Shown: positions 43,495 to 52,044 of the stretch, piece by piece
Layout of the letters: the number at the start of each line of letters is the position of its first letter
How positions within the stretch are numbered: the stretch's first letter is position 1
NCBI RefSeq assembly: GCF_965278975.1
Contig: NZ_OZ257126.1
Location: 558,001 to 622,000, forward strand
Reading direction: 5' to 3'
Source: Ferrovibrio sp965278975
GTDB lineage: Bacteria > Pseudomonadota > Alphaproteobacteria > Ferrovibrionales > Ferrovibrionaceae
DNA: 64,000 bases
Position numbers and translations under genes: made by a program
Notes under the pieces: model-generated
Told to the model about the DNA's origin: nothing
Databases searched by the model: none
Seen by the model: the letters and a program-made list of their open reading frames with translations, nothing else

Positions 43495-45757
43495 GCATCA
43501 AAATCTTTTCTGCCGTGATTGGCAGGCTCATGATGCGCTTGCCAGTCGCACTGAAGACTGCGTTTGCCACGGCCGCTGGCGGTTGGATGGTCGGAGGCTC
43601 TCCCACTCCCTTCGCTCCATATGGGGTGGAGGCGGCAGGGTGCGTTACCAGGATAACCTCGATTGGCGGAACGTCCATGGAAGTGGGCATCTTATAGTCC
43701 GTCATGTTAGCATTCATGACATAACCGTCGACTATGACGAGTTCTTCGGTTATCGCCTGACCGATCCCCTGAACCGCACCACCTTCCAATTGGCCTTCGA
43801 GGTTCGACGGATTGATCGCATAGCCAACGTCTTGTGCAACAACGTAGCGATTAATGGTAATCGCGCCCGACATCTCATCGACGCTGACATCTGTGGCATG
43901 AACATGGAAACTCGCTGACGGCCATGCTGGCGAGTAGTGCTTGCTCACGCGTGCCGGGTCATGGGCAACCACGTCAGCGATATAGTTCGCCTCTGCGGTC
44001 AGGCCTCCTCCCCCCATGTTCGCCGTGGCGGCCAGTTCGGCATAGGTGACTTTCTTGCCATTCGCCGAAAAGCCTTTGCCACCGCATTCCAGGTCTGCCT
44101 CAGCTACACCCAGGGCCTTGGCGGCCATCGGGCGCAACTTCTTCATCAGGTTTTCTCCCGCCATGCGGGCGGCGTTGGCGACCGTCACCATGGTGCGGCT
44201 GCCCTGAGAGCCGAAGTCGTAGGGCGTGGTCTGGGAGTCTGCACTGACGACCGTGATGTCGGAAACATCGACGCCCAGATCTTCGGCGAGGATCTGAGCC
44301 ACGCCAGTCAGAGCGCCCGTACCCAGTTCAACCACACCAACCATCAGGGTGAAGATTCCACCGGAGGACAGCTTCAGATAAGCCCCCGACGAGCCACGGG
44401 AGGTCATCCACGACGCACAGGCCAGGCCCTTGCCGCGATTCTTCTCCGGGTTGCGCTTGTCCCAGCCGATGGCTTCAGCCGCCTTGAGCAGGCATTCTTC
44501 CAGACCCACCTGGGTCATCACCTGGCCGGTCGGGCTCAGATCGCCCTCATGAATGATGTTGCGCAGTCGGATCTCCAGCGGGTCGATGCCCAGATCGTGC
44601 GCGATGATGTCCATCTGGGATTCAGACGCGAAGTTTGACATCGGGCCGGCCGGGGCGCGTACTGAGCCGGTCGGATGGTTGTTGGTGTAAATCGAGCGCC
44701 CTTCGATAAGAAGGTTGGGCAGCTTGTATGGACCAGCAAGCAACGTGGCGCCGGTCGAGGCAATCAGCGGGCCGGAACCGGAAGCAGCACCGGTATCGAC
44801 CAGAAGCCTGCCTTGTTTGGCGATAATGCGCCCTTCCTTGTCGACACCGGTCTTCAGCCAGATATGCGTCGGCTGCCGGAATAGTGCCGCAGACAGTTCC
44901 TCATGCGAAGTCGACATCACGCGCACAGGCCGCCTGGCCGCATGGGCCAGAGCCAGCGCGAAATGCTCCATGCCGATGCGCAGCTTGCCGCCAAAACCGC
45001 CGCCAATCGCCGGGACGATAACGCGGATTTTTCCGGGTGAGATGCCGAAAATTTCGGCGAGACTACTCTGGGTATCGAACAGTAGCTGGGCATTGGACCA
45101 GACGGTGGCATCACCGTCGGGCGTCCACTGGCCGACAGCCACGCGCGGCTCGGTATAGCCGGCATGCACCGGGGCGGTACGGAAGGTGTGCTCGTAGACC
45201 CGGTAACTGTCCTTGAAGCCCTGCTCCACATCGCCGGTCTTGATGACCGTTACGCTCGACTGATTGCCATCGGGCGTCGCAAGCGGATGACCTTTCAGAT
45301 TCTTCAGGTCTGGATGAACCAGCGGCGCCCCTTCTTTAATGGCCTCCGTTAGTTCGAAGACAGCCGGGAGCGGCTCATATTCTATCTCGATCAGAGCGAG
45401 CGCCGCCTCCGCGATAACTTCCGTATCCGCGGCAACAGCCGCAATAGCCTGGCCGACATACTTCACCTCGCCATCGGCGAAAACCTCAAAGTCCTTGATG
45501 AAATTGCCGTAGAGATTGAGCTTCATGGTCTTCGCGGACACAATGGCTCGCACACCCGGCAGGGCCTGAGCCTTCGAAGTATCCAGACGAAGAATTCTGG
45601 CATGGGCCTGGCTGCTGCGGAATATACGGCCATGGAGCATTCCAGGCAGCGTGAAGTCGGCAGCGTAAATCGTGGCTCCTTGAACCTTCAACGACGCATC
45701 TATGCGCTTGTGGCGGCTGCCTATCAGACGATTATTGCTCAGAAGACCTGCGCTCAT
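43487..45757 (-). CDS. Second molybdenum hydroxylase large subunit (xanthine dehydrogenase family)
   Basis: A 756-residue molybdopterin subunit. SLKVQGATIYAADFTLPGMLHG opens it (in parts), PAIGGGFGGKLRIG is the cofactor loop, PTGSVRAPAGPMSNF is the active-site loop and GAKGVGEPPTIQPP carries the catalytic Glu. The VRAPAGP loop differs from the YRGMGAP of the fused enzyme and the VRGAGRP of the CoxL-like protein, so the three large subunits in the window probably have different substrates. It follows its small subunit (45761-46225) and FAD subunit (46227-47111). Confidence 0.93.
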   Translation of the reverse strand: MSAGLLSNNRLIGSRHKRIDASLKVQGATIYAADFTLPGMLHGRIFRSSQAHARILRLDTSKAQALPGVRAIVSAKTMKLNLYGNFIKDFEVFADGEVKYVGQAIAAVAADTEVIAEAALALIEIEYEPLPAVFELTEAIKEGAPLVHPDLKNLKGHPLATPDGNQSSVTVIKTGDVEQGFKDSYRVYEHTFRTAPVHAGYTEPRVAVGQWTPDGDATVWSNAQLLFDTQSSLAEIFGISPGKIRVIVPAIGGGFGGKLRIGMEHFALALAHAARRPVRVMSTSHEELSAALFRQPTHIWLKTGVDKEGRIIAKQGRLLVDTGAASGSGPLIASTGATLLAGPYKLPNLLIEGRSIYTNNHPTGSVRAPAGPMSNFASESQMDIIAHDLGIDPLEIRLRNIIHEGDLSPTGQVMTQVGLEECLLKAAEAIGWDKRNPEKNRGKGLACASWMTSRGSSGAYLKLSSGGIFTLMVGVVELGTGALTGVAQILAEDLGVDVSDITVVSADSQTTPYDFGSQGSRTMVTVANAARMAGENLMKKLRPMAAKALGVAEADLECGGKGFSANGKKVTYAELAATANMGGGGLTAEANYIADVVAHDPARVSKHYSPAWPSASFHVHATDVSVDEMSGAITINRYVVAQDVGYAINPSNLEGQLEGGAVQGIGQAITEELVIVDGYVMNANMTDYKMPTSMDVPPIEVILVTHPAASTPYGAKGVGEPPTIQPPAAVANAVFSATGKRIMSLPITAEKILMHD

Positions 45758-45760
45758 GGT

Positions 45761-46225
45761 TTACTGTCTCGCCTGCGCTGCGGCCTGCACGGCCTCGACG
45801 ATCTTGTTGTATCCGGTGCAGCGACAGAGCGTGCCACACAATCCTTCGCGGATTTCCTCTGCGCTGGGATTCGGCAGTTCATTCAGAAGACCGGCCGCCG
45901 TCATGACCATGCCGGGAATACAATAGCCACATTGCACGGCATCGCAGTTGACGAATGCCTCCTGAATCGGATGCATCTTGGCGCCGTCCGCCATGCCCTC
46001 GATGGTCGTTATCTTCCGGCCTTCGCACTGGGCGGCAATCAGGATGCATGAGTTCACCGCCCTTCCATCGACGAGGACGGTACAGACACCGCACTCGGCC
46101 TCAAGACAATTCTGCTTGGTTCCGGTGAGAAAAAGCTTATCGCGCAGGATTTCCAGAAGTGTCGCACTATCCTCGATATCGAGGTCGTGAATCTTGTTAT
46201 TGATATCGAATTTTACCTTGAGCAT
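45761..46225 (-). CDS. Molybdenum hydroxylase [2Fe-2S] small subunit
   Basis: A 154-residue protein: KQNCLEAECGVCTVLVDG (N-terminal cluster), QCGYCIPG and GTLCRCTGYN (C-terminal cluster). It begins one base after the FAD-subunit stop and ends three bases before the large-subunit start, giving a medium-small-large trio. Confidence 0.94.
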   Translation of the reverse strand: MLKVKFDINNKIHDLDIEDSATLLEILRDKLFLTGTKQNCLEAECGVCTVLVDGRAVNSCILIAAQCEGRKITTIEGMADGAKMHPIQEAFVNCDAVQCGYCIPGMVMTAAGLLNELPNPSAEEIREGLCGTLCRCTGYNKIVEAVQAAAQARQ

Positions 46226-46226
46226 T

Positions 46227-47111
46227 TCAGCCTCTCAGCGCATCGGATATGTTGGTCAGCGCTCGGTTGACGCTGCCCTCAATAACCTTGCGGCGGTATT
46301 GATCAGAGGCACGGACATCTGTGCGCGGCGTGCAATCCTCATAACCGGCGATTTTTGCCACCTCCGCGATGATTGCAGCGGCTAGGTGCTGCCCCTTGAG
46401 GGTGGCTTCCGCCTTGACGGCACGCAGTGGCTTTGGCCCCACGGCACCGAGCGCGATACGGGCTGACAGAACCTTTCCGTCGGCATCGGCATTCACCAGC
46501 ACAGCGACGGAGGCAACGGCGATTTCCATCGCCTTGCGACGCCCGATCTTGATGAAATCGGTCGCATAGCGATTGCCGCCATCCGTGGAGACACTGGGCT
46601 TCGGGATTGCGATACCCTGGATGATCTCATCTTCCCTTAGTATCGTTTTGCCCGGAGCCAGGAAGAAGTCATCAATGCCAATGGACCGAGTGCCGCCATT
46701 GCCCGTGGCTTTGACAATGGCGCCAAGGCCCAGCAGAGCAATGGCGACATCAGCTGCCGGGGAGGCATTCGCGATGTTGCCGCCGATAGTGCCGATGTTG
46801 CGGACCTGGTGGCCGCCCACGACACGGGCCGCCTTGCACAAGGCCGGAAAATCAGCCTGCAGGCCCGCATGGCTTTCAATATCTTTGTGGGTGCAAAGCG
46901 CGCCGATCTGATAGCCCGTCGAATGCTTTTCGATTTGCTTCAGCCCGGCAATACCAGACAGGTCGATAATCTCTGGGTAGGCCCGGATGCCGCGGCGCAA
47001 CTGCACCACTAGGTCCGTGCCGCCAGCGATATACCGACAGCGCCCAGCATACCCTGCCGCCAGGTCGATGGCCTGGGACATGCTTACCGGCCGATGGAGT
47101 GTGAACTTCAT
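46227..47111 (-). CDS. Molybdenum hydroxylase FAD-binding medium subunit
   Basis: A 294-residue FAD-binding subunit: YIAGGTDLVVQLRRG near residues 28-42 and IGTIGGNIANASPAADVAI near 107-125. Unlike the FAD half of the fused protein at 39620-42994 it lacks the Cys-rich [4Fe-4S] loop, so the two hydroxylases of this operon have different electron pathways. It overlaps the LLM gene stop by ATGA. Confidence 0.93.
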   Translation of the reverse strand: MKFTLHRPVSMSQAIDLAAGYAGRCRYIAGGTDLVVQLRRGIRAYPEIIDLSGIAGLKQIEKHSTGYQIGALCTHKDIESHAGLQADFPALCKAARVVGGHQVRNIGTIGGNIANASPAADVAIALLGLGAIVKATGNGGTRSIGIDDFFLAPGKTILREDEIIQGIAIPKPSVSTDGGNRYATDFIKIGRRKAMEIAVASVAVLVNADADGKVLSARIALGAVGPKPLRAVKAEATLKGQHLAAAIIAEVAKIAGYEDCTPRTDVRASDQYRRKVIEGSVNRALTNISDALRG

Positions 47112-48139
47112 TTCAGGGCCTCGCTGGCGGCGGGCCAGACTTCGGTCGCGAACTTCTCCATCGTGGATGAGACATCATATCCCTTGGCCGGCAGCACAGA
47201 TACGATCACACCATTCATACCTGCGGCGAACAGGCCCTTGAGCTGTGCCGTGACTTCTGCGGAAGTGCCGCAGAGCGAAATGGCGCGAACCATATCCTGA
47301 GTCACGTCCTGCTTGATGATCTCGTAAGGCCCCGCCCCCGCGTTGTAGGGAACATCGGCGACTTTCGCCTTGACTGCATCGCTGAGTTCCAGGCCTTGCC
47401 GGGCCAGGGTTTCGAAATGGGTACGCCCAGAAGCCAGGCTCCGTGCGGCACGCAGGCGCAACGCATCGAAGGCGTCAGAGCTGACATCGCTCAGCGATAG
47501 ATTCAGACGGACGATGCACTTCACCGATTTCGGGTCGCGACCCTTCTTGACGGCCGCCTTGTCGATACGTGCACGCATGCTGGCGGCTTCTTCAGCATTG
47601 CCGCAACCCTCCATGATGCAGGCATCGGCGTACGAACCGGCCATGTCCTGACCAAGCGGGCCATTGCTCGCGACCCAGATCGGGAGATCCTTGCGGTTCG
47701 GCTTGAATGCCAGCTTGCCGGCATTGAACTGGACGACTTCACCCTTATAGGTAACCTCTTCGCCGGTAGAGAGTTGGCGGATAAGTTCGATTGCCTCCCG
47801 CATCGCGCGAGGGGGTTTAGCGCGCTGGATGCCCATTTCAGTGAACCCCGAAACACCGGCACCCAGGCCCAGGATGGCACGGCCACGGGAAATGTCATCG
47901 AGCGTGTGAATGGCCATGGCGGTGAGAGCCGGATGGCGGGAATACGGATCGGTGACGCACGGACCGATATTGATTTTCTCAGTCTTCGTAGCGATCAGGG
48001 TGAGCAGCGAGTAAACCTCGCGATAGAAACGCTCATCGGCAATCCAGACATCGGTGAAGCCGAGCTTCTCTGCCTTGACCGCCAAATCAGAGAGAGTGTG
48101 CGGGTCGCTGAGACCCGCCATCAGAAGGCCGAGCGTCAC
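47108..48139 (-). CDS. LLM class flavin- or F420-dependent oxidoreductase
   Basis: A 343-residue TIM-barrel protein of the bacterial luciferase-like family: MTLGLLMAGLSDPHTLSDLA, LGFTDVWIADERFYREVYSLL, INIGPCVTDPYSRHP and GRAILGLGAGVSGFTEMGI. Members are monooxygenases using reduced FMN or F420-linked reductases (methylene-tetrahydromethanopterin reductase-like). A flavin reductase at the other end of the operon supports the FMN reading. It overlaps both neighbours by four bases, so it belongs to the pathway. Confidence 0.9.
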   Translation of the reverse strand: MTLGLLMAGLSDPHTLSDLAVKAEKLGFTDVWIADERFYREVYSLLTLIATKTEKINIGPCVTDPYSRHPALTAMAIHTLDDISRGRAILGLGAGVSGFTEMGIQRAKPPRAMREAIELIRQLSTGEEVTYKGEVVQFNAGKLAFKPNRKDLPIWVASNGPLGQDMAGSYADACIMEGCGNAEEAASMRARIDKAAVKKGRDPKSVKCIVRLNLSLSDVSSDAFDALRLRAARSLASGRTHFETLARQGLELSDAVKAKVADVPYNAGAGPYEIIKQDVTQDMVRAISLCGTSAEVTAQLKGLFAAGMNGVIVSVLPAKGYDVSSTMEKFATEVWPAASEALK

Positions 48140-49269
48140 AGTCTTTCCTCCACTGGGACATAATCAATGTCGAAGCCGTAATGCCGGGGACCATGTGCCG
48201 CTAATATCTCGGGAGTCCGAAGCTGCTTTGGCGCAGGCGATGCGATGATGGAAACATCCATGCCCTCCTGGATATTCGTGTTGGTGTCCGACTCGCCGGT
48301 TCGGGTATCATGAATGGTGATGAGATCAGGAGACGTGGCTTTCACTTCGCCATCGATCCAGAGAATGTGATTCTCGTTTTTCAGCCAGATGCGTGCTTGA
48401 CTGCCGTTCGGCGCCTCGATGTAGAGGTCGCCATACATGTAACCGTCGCGTGATTCCCAGACTTTTTTGACGACGCGACCAGAATGCAGAATGTAGCCGT
48501 TAAGATATTCTGCAATGCGCTTAACCGGATCCTCACCTGCTTGGCGCGCCGCGGAAATGGTGCGACCGAGGTTCAAGGCGCGTGTCAGATTACCGCCGAT
48601 GGTATGCTTCTTCAGAGTCCTGCCATCGACAACGAAGGCCGCGCGGGCGCATTGCGCTTTCATATCGGCCGCCTTCGTGACGGTACTGATGGCCTTGCCC
48701 AGGCGTTCGCCCAGCACGGTTGAATTACAGCCTGTAACTGTCAGCGACATACCCCAGGGATCGGCATAGGAGGCCGGGGCAAACGGCACTCCGGCGAGCG
48801 CGATCAGGTTTTGCGACATCTCTGGAATCGCCTTGCCGGCGCAATCGCAATCGACCATGTCGATGCCAGCCGCCATGGCCGCAGCCAGCGGCGTGGTGGA
48901 GTTGCCAGCGCCCAGCTCGATAGGATAGACGCCTGTAACAGTCTTGCCGAGATGGGCTTCCAGCGTACGGAGGGCCAGCACCATCGGAGGGGTCGTCAGT
49001 TGCTTGGTGGGGTAGCCGCTGGATACCAGCTGCTCCTCGGTCATCGGTGGGACCGGCGCAATCGAGCCGATACCTGACAACGAGCAGAACAGCTCATCGT
49101 CGCCAACCGTATCCAGGTCACGCCAGCGAAGGACTACCCCCTTCTCAACCAGGGGTATCAGGGCGTCCCGCCCGGCATCGATACGACCACCGCCGCCGGT
49201 ACCAAAAATAGTCAGCCCACTGATGAAATCTTCAACATCCCGAGCGCTGGTAAGTTGTCCGTGGGGCAT
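48136..49269 (-). CDS. DUF917 family protein
   Basis: A 377-residue DUF917 (hydantoin-utilisation/S-methyl-thiohydantoin-desulfurase-related) protein: ARDVEDFISGLTIFGTGGGGR near the N-terminus (in parts), GIGSIAPVPPMTEEQL, ELGAGNSTTPLAAAMAAGIDMVDCDCAGKA in overlapping pieces, and HDTRTGESDTNTNI at the C-terminus. Family chemistry is poorly known; many members sit beside hydantoinase-like genes. First gene of the twelve-gene operon, downstream of a TGTCT-array operator. It may act on a ring-opened or ureide-like intermediate. Confidence 0.88.
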   Translation of the reverse strand: MPHGQLTSARDVEDFISGLTIFGTGGGGRIDAGRDALIPLVEKGVVLRWRDLDTVGDDELFCSLSGIGSIAPVPPMTEEQLVSSGYPTKQLTTPPMVLALRTLEAHLGKTVTGVYPIELGAGNSTTPLAAAMAAGIDMVDCDCAGKAIPEMSQNLIALAGVPFAPASYADPWGMSLTVTGCNSTVLGERLGKAISTVTKAADMKAQCARAAFVVDGRTLKKHTIGGNLTRALNLGRTISAARQAGEDPVKRIAEYLNGYILHSGRVVKKVWESRDGYMYGDLYIEAPNGSQARIWLKNENHILWIDGEVKATSPDLITIHDTRTGESDTNTNIQEGMDVSIIASPAPKQLRTPEILAAHGPRHYGFDIDYVPVEERL

Positions 49270-49273
49270 GATT

Positions 49274-49312
49274 TGTCTCTTTGATGGGGACAGTGTCTTA
49301 TATGTAGAGACA
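49274..49312 (-). promoter_or_regulatory. Three-half-site operator upstream of the island operon
   Basis: Plus-strand reading: TGTCT at 49274-49278, TGTCT at 49294-49298, nine bases, AGACA at 49308-49312. TGTCTTATATGTAGAGACA is a 19-bp dyad, agreeing with TGTCTATAATATCGAGACG at 39559-39577 at most positions, and both have the further TTGTCTCTTT box 20 bases nearer the gene. A minus-strand TTGACT with TAATGT lies just upstream. Likely IclR-controlled promoter. Confidence 0.55.
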
Positions 49313-49904
49313 TTAATCGTGCCGGATTCGAAGAGTCAAGCTGAACGAACGTTTGGTTTCGCTGTACCCAAAGCAAAAAATGGACTGGTTGTTTACTTAC
49401 AAGCTTTCTGACCAGAGCCCAAAGTCAGCCCGCCCGGTAAGCCGACAGACGGCACCCTCATCGAAGCGTTTTCTTGACGCCGCCCGGCTGAAAAATGGAA
49501 GGCTGGCGCCAGTGCCACAATGAAGAAAGACCGCATAGCCCAATCGGACAGAAGGTCCCGATCAGTGTGCGGAATCCCGTCGGCTCAGCCAGCCCGCCAT
49601 TGTGATCACAAGCCCCCCCCCCCCGAGGACCCAAGGCTAGGGCTCAGAGCAGAGAAAACGCCTCTCTTCCAGGTAATGCGGGAGCACACCGCGCATGACG
49701 TTCCCGAACTGTGCGTTCGAGCCGAGAAGCGCTTTATTCTCAATGCGATGCGGGAAGCGGTGGCTGTGTGGGCAGTCAGCGGCAGGGGTACTCAACCACG
49801 CATTCCCTGCTAGCAGGAAAATGCAGGGAGTATTCTGATTTGTTTGGGATATCCCATTACCAAGGCCACTTTATTTGTGCAGTACCCCATTCTGTTCCTG
49901 CGTT
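49313..49904. other. Long intergenic region at the island edge
   Basis: About 590 bases without a supported gene. It holds a TTGACT element for the island promoter, a possible nine-residue transposase scrap (DGTLIEAFS then stop, plus strand from 49448), a run of twelve C (49613-49624), and a degenerate 40-base repeat at 49647-49686 and 49719-49758, both of which read RAEK...MRE in the same frame. It looks like decayed mobile DNA, but no family can be named with assurance. Confidence 0.5.
49613..49624. repeat. Homopolymeric run of twelve C
   Basis: An uninterrupted C12 in noncoding DNA about 340 bases upstream of the island's first gene. Such tracts are prone to slippage. It is too far from the candidate promoter for an obvious phase-variation role. 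Confidence 0.9.
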
Positions 49905-50738
49905 TTACTGGAAGCGTGGACGGCGCTTCTCCAGGAAGGCCCTGACTCCTTCGGCGAACTCGGCCGTGCCACAAAGCTCTACATTGATATCACGCTCCAG
50001 ATCGAGCTGGTCGGATAAGAGCCTGCGCGACGCTTCATCAACAGCTCCCCGTAACAACGGATACATATGCCGAGGGCCGGCGGCGAGCCGCAGTCCCATC
50101 GCAATTGCGGCATCCAGCAGTTTCTCTTCCGGTTCGATACGCCAGATAAGGCCCCATTCCAGCGCCTCGCGCGCCGAAATGGCATCCCCGGTCATCATTG
50201 CCGCAAGCGCCCGGCCACGGCCGGCAAGACGGGAGAAGAACCAGCTGGCGCCAAGATCAGGGACGATTGCCAGGTTCGGCACGAAAGTGAGTCGAAAGCT
50301 GGCGCTCTCGGCCGCCAGCACCACGTCGCCAGCAAGCGCCAGCCCCACCCCACCGCCGGCAGCAACGCCGTTGATCGCAGTCACCACCGGCTTCGGCATC
50401 CGGGCGATTGCCCTCTGGATGGGATTGACCGCTGTATCGAAGAGATTGCGAATCACAGGCTCCGGCAAGCCTTCTGTCTCTCCCGAACCCATCAGATCTA
50501 GCAGTCGATCCAGGCCGGCACCGGAGCAGAAGGCTTTGCCTTTCCCAGTAAGCACAATCGCACTGACCGCTGCATCTGTTGCCAATGCCTCGAGATGCAA
50601 GGCCAGGTCGCGCAGCCCCTCAGGCCCCAGTGGATTGAGCCGTTCGGGCATATTGAAAGTAATGATAGCAACGCCATCTGGCCTGGTTTGGCTGGAGAAT
50701 TCCCTCAAGTCCGCCTCCTCGTGACCAGTTTGGCTCAT
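49905..50738 (-). CDS. Enoyl-CoA hydratase/isomerase family protein
   Basis: A 277-residue crotonase-fold enzyme: oxyanion segments GKGKAFCSGAGLDRLLDL and INGVAAGGGVGLALAGDVVLA, then FVPNLAIVPDLGASWF in the catalytic loop, which resembles 2-(1,2-epoxy)phenylacetyl-CoA isomerase (PaaG-like) members. The start at ATG 50738 gives family length; a 40-residue longer reading is unsupported. It lies 86 bases after the binding-protein gene as the last gene of the 61561-49905 block. Substrate unknown. Confidence 0.9.
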   Translation of the reverse strand: MSQTGHEEADLREFSSQTRPDGVAIITFNMPERLNPLGPEGLRDLALHLEALATDAAVSAIVLTGKGKAFCSGAGLDRLLDLMGSGETEGLPEPVIRNLFDTAVNPIQRAIARMPKPVVTAINGVAAGGGVGLALAGDVVLAAESASFRLTFVPNLAIVPDLGASWFFSRLAGRGRALAAMMTGDAISAREALEWGLIWRIEPEEKLLDAAIAMGLRLAAGPRHMYPLLRGAVDEASRRLLSDQLDLERDINVELCGTAEFAEGVRAFLEKRRPRFQ

Positions 50739-50824
50739 ACTGACTATGTTAGCCTGGCGACCGACGCGAAGTCTTCGTAACTCCGCGCCGGTACAGGGTG
50801 ATAAAAGAATTGACGATGATCGAT

Positions 50825-51988
50825 TCAGAACTTCAGGTTCTGCTCGATCAACTCCCACTTGCCGCCCTTGATGGCATACAGCAGCAGTTGGTCGCCGCCA
50901 AAATGCTTCGTCGGGCTGAAGCTGATCGTCGGGCCGCCGAAGGGGTCCTTATAGCCCTTGATCTGCTCAATACCCTTGGTGAAGCTTTCAACCGTCAAAT
51001 TGCGGCCGGCATTTTCCAGTGCCTTGATCGTCAGATCAGCAGCAAGCCAGCCATAAAGCGCATAAACCGAGGGCTCTTCACCCTTGCGCTTCATATACTC
51101 GTCGTAGAACGCCTTGCGCTCCTTTGGCCCGGCGCTCCAATCGACCGCGCCCATCGGCGTAACAACCTGGAGGCCTTCCATGGCGCCGCCCCCTGCTTGC
51201 GGGACAATGGGCAGGAAGGGCAGCATGTTGGAAGCAATAGTGCCCTGGAAACCCAACTTCCTGAGTGTGGCATACAGCGCAATGGTGTCCTTGATCGTGG
51301 TGCCGAGATAGACAAAGTCGCAACCGGCATTCTTGATTGCAGTCGCCGCACCAGCAAACTCAGTGTCTGTCGGTTTGTGCGTGCCAACGAGCTTGACGCT
51401 GATGCCAAGTTCCTTGGCGACCTTTTCCATCCCGTGGCGATTCTCCTCCCCGTATTCCGTTGAATGCGTCTGCATGCAGAGGGATGCAAATTTTTCCTTC
51501 TGGTAGAAATAGCGGATCGCCGCACTTGCCTGGTTGGCATAAGTGACGAAGTAGCTGAAATGCAGTGGATGCAGCGGTTCCGCCATCGACGCCGCAGCCG
51601 TAAGCGGGAAGATGTAAGGTATCTTGGCCCGGTCCGTGATCGGTATCGTCGCCAGACCCTGCTGTGTCCCCACCGAATGGAACAGAGCGAACACCTTATC
51701 GTTCTGCACCAGCTTGTTGGTGGCACGCACCGCGAGCGGAACTTGATACTGCGTGTCCTCTACAACCAATTCGATCTTGCGGCCATGAACACCGCCCGCA
51801 GCATTGGCGGCATCGAAGCGGATCTGCGCCGCCAGCGTGGCGGGCGCGCCGCCAATGGCAAGCGGCCCCGAGAGATCGGTATGGCTGCCCAGCTTTACCG
51901 TGGTGTTTGTGACACCTTGCGGATTGGCCAGCAGCGGCCCACTGGCCAGCGAAAGAATGGCAGACAGACCAAGCAGTAGATTCTTCAT
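50825..51988 (-). CDS. Branched-chain-type ABC transporter substrate-binding protein
   Basis: A 387-residue periplasmic binding protein (type I fold). Signal peptide residues 1-21 (LLLGLSAILSLASGPLLA). The mature part has TTVKLGSHTDLSGPLAIGG, FALFHSVGTQQGLA and FVYLGTTIKDTIALYATL. It serves the LivH/M/G/F genes at 53877-57358 upstream in the same block. Unlike the usual order, it comes after the permeases and an acyl-CoA synthetase, which ties transport to activation of the imported acid. Confidence 0.93.
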   Translation of the reverse strand: MKNLLLGLSAILSLASGPLLANPQGVTNTTVKLGSHTDLSGPLAIGGAPATLAAQIRFDAANAAGGVHGRKIELVVEDTQYQVPLAVRATNKLVQNDKVFALFHSVGTQQGLATIPITDRAKIPYIFPLTAAASMAEPLHPLHFSYFVTYANQASAAIRYFYQKEKFASLCMQTHSTEYGEENRHGMEKVAKELGISVKLVGTHKPTDTEFAGAATAIKNAGCDFVYLGTTIKDTIALYATLRKLGFQGTIASNMLPFLPIVPQAGGGAMEGLQVVTPMGAVDWSAGPKERKAFYDEYMKRKGEEPSVYALYGWLAADLTIKALENAGRNLTVESFTKGIEQIKGYKDPFGGPTISFSPTKHFGGDQLLLYAIKGGKWELIEQNLKF

Positions 51989-52044
51989 TTTATTTTCTCC
52001 CTAGGTTTTTGTCATACAAGTGGCCTTCATGCGGCCGAACTGCG

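Noticed and set aside
49448..49477. IS5-type transposase fragment (DGTLIEAFS then stop)
   Set aside because: Only nine residues resemble the family, which is too short to call; mentioned only as supporting context.
49520..49813. Small 97-residue protein-coding gene
   Set aside because: No ribosome site, no recognisable family, crosses the C12 tract and includes degenerate repeats; treated as noncoding.
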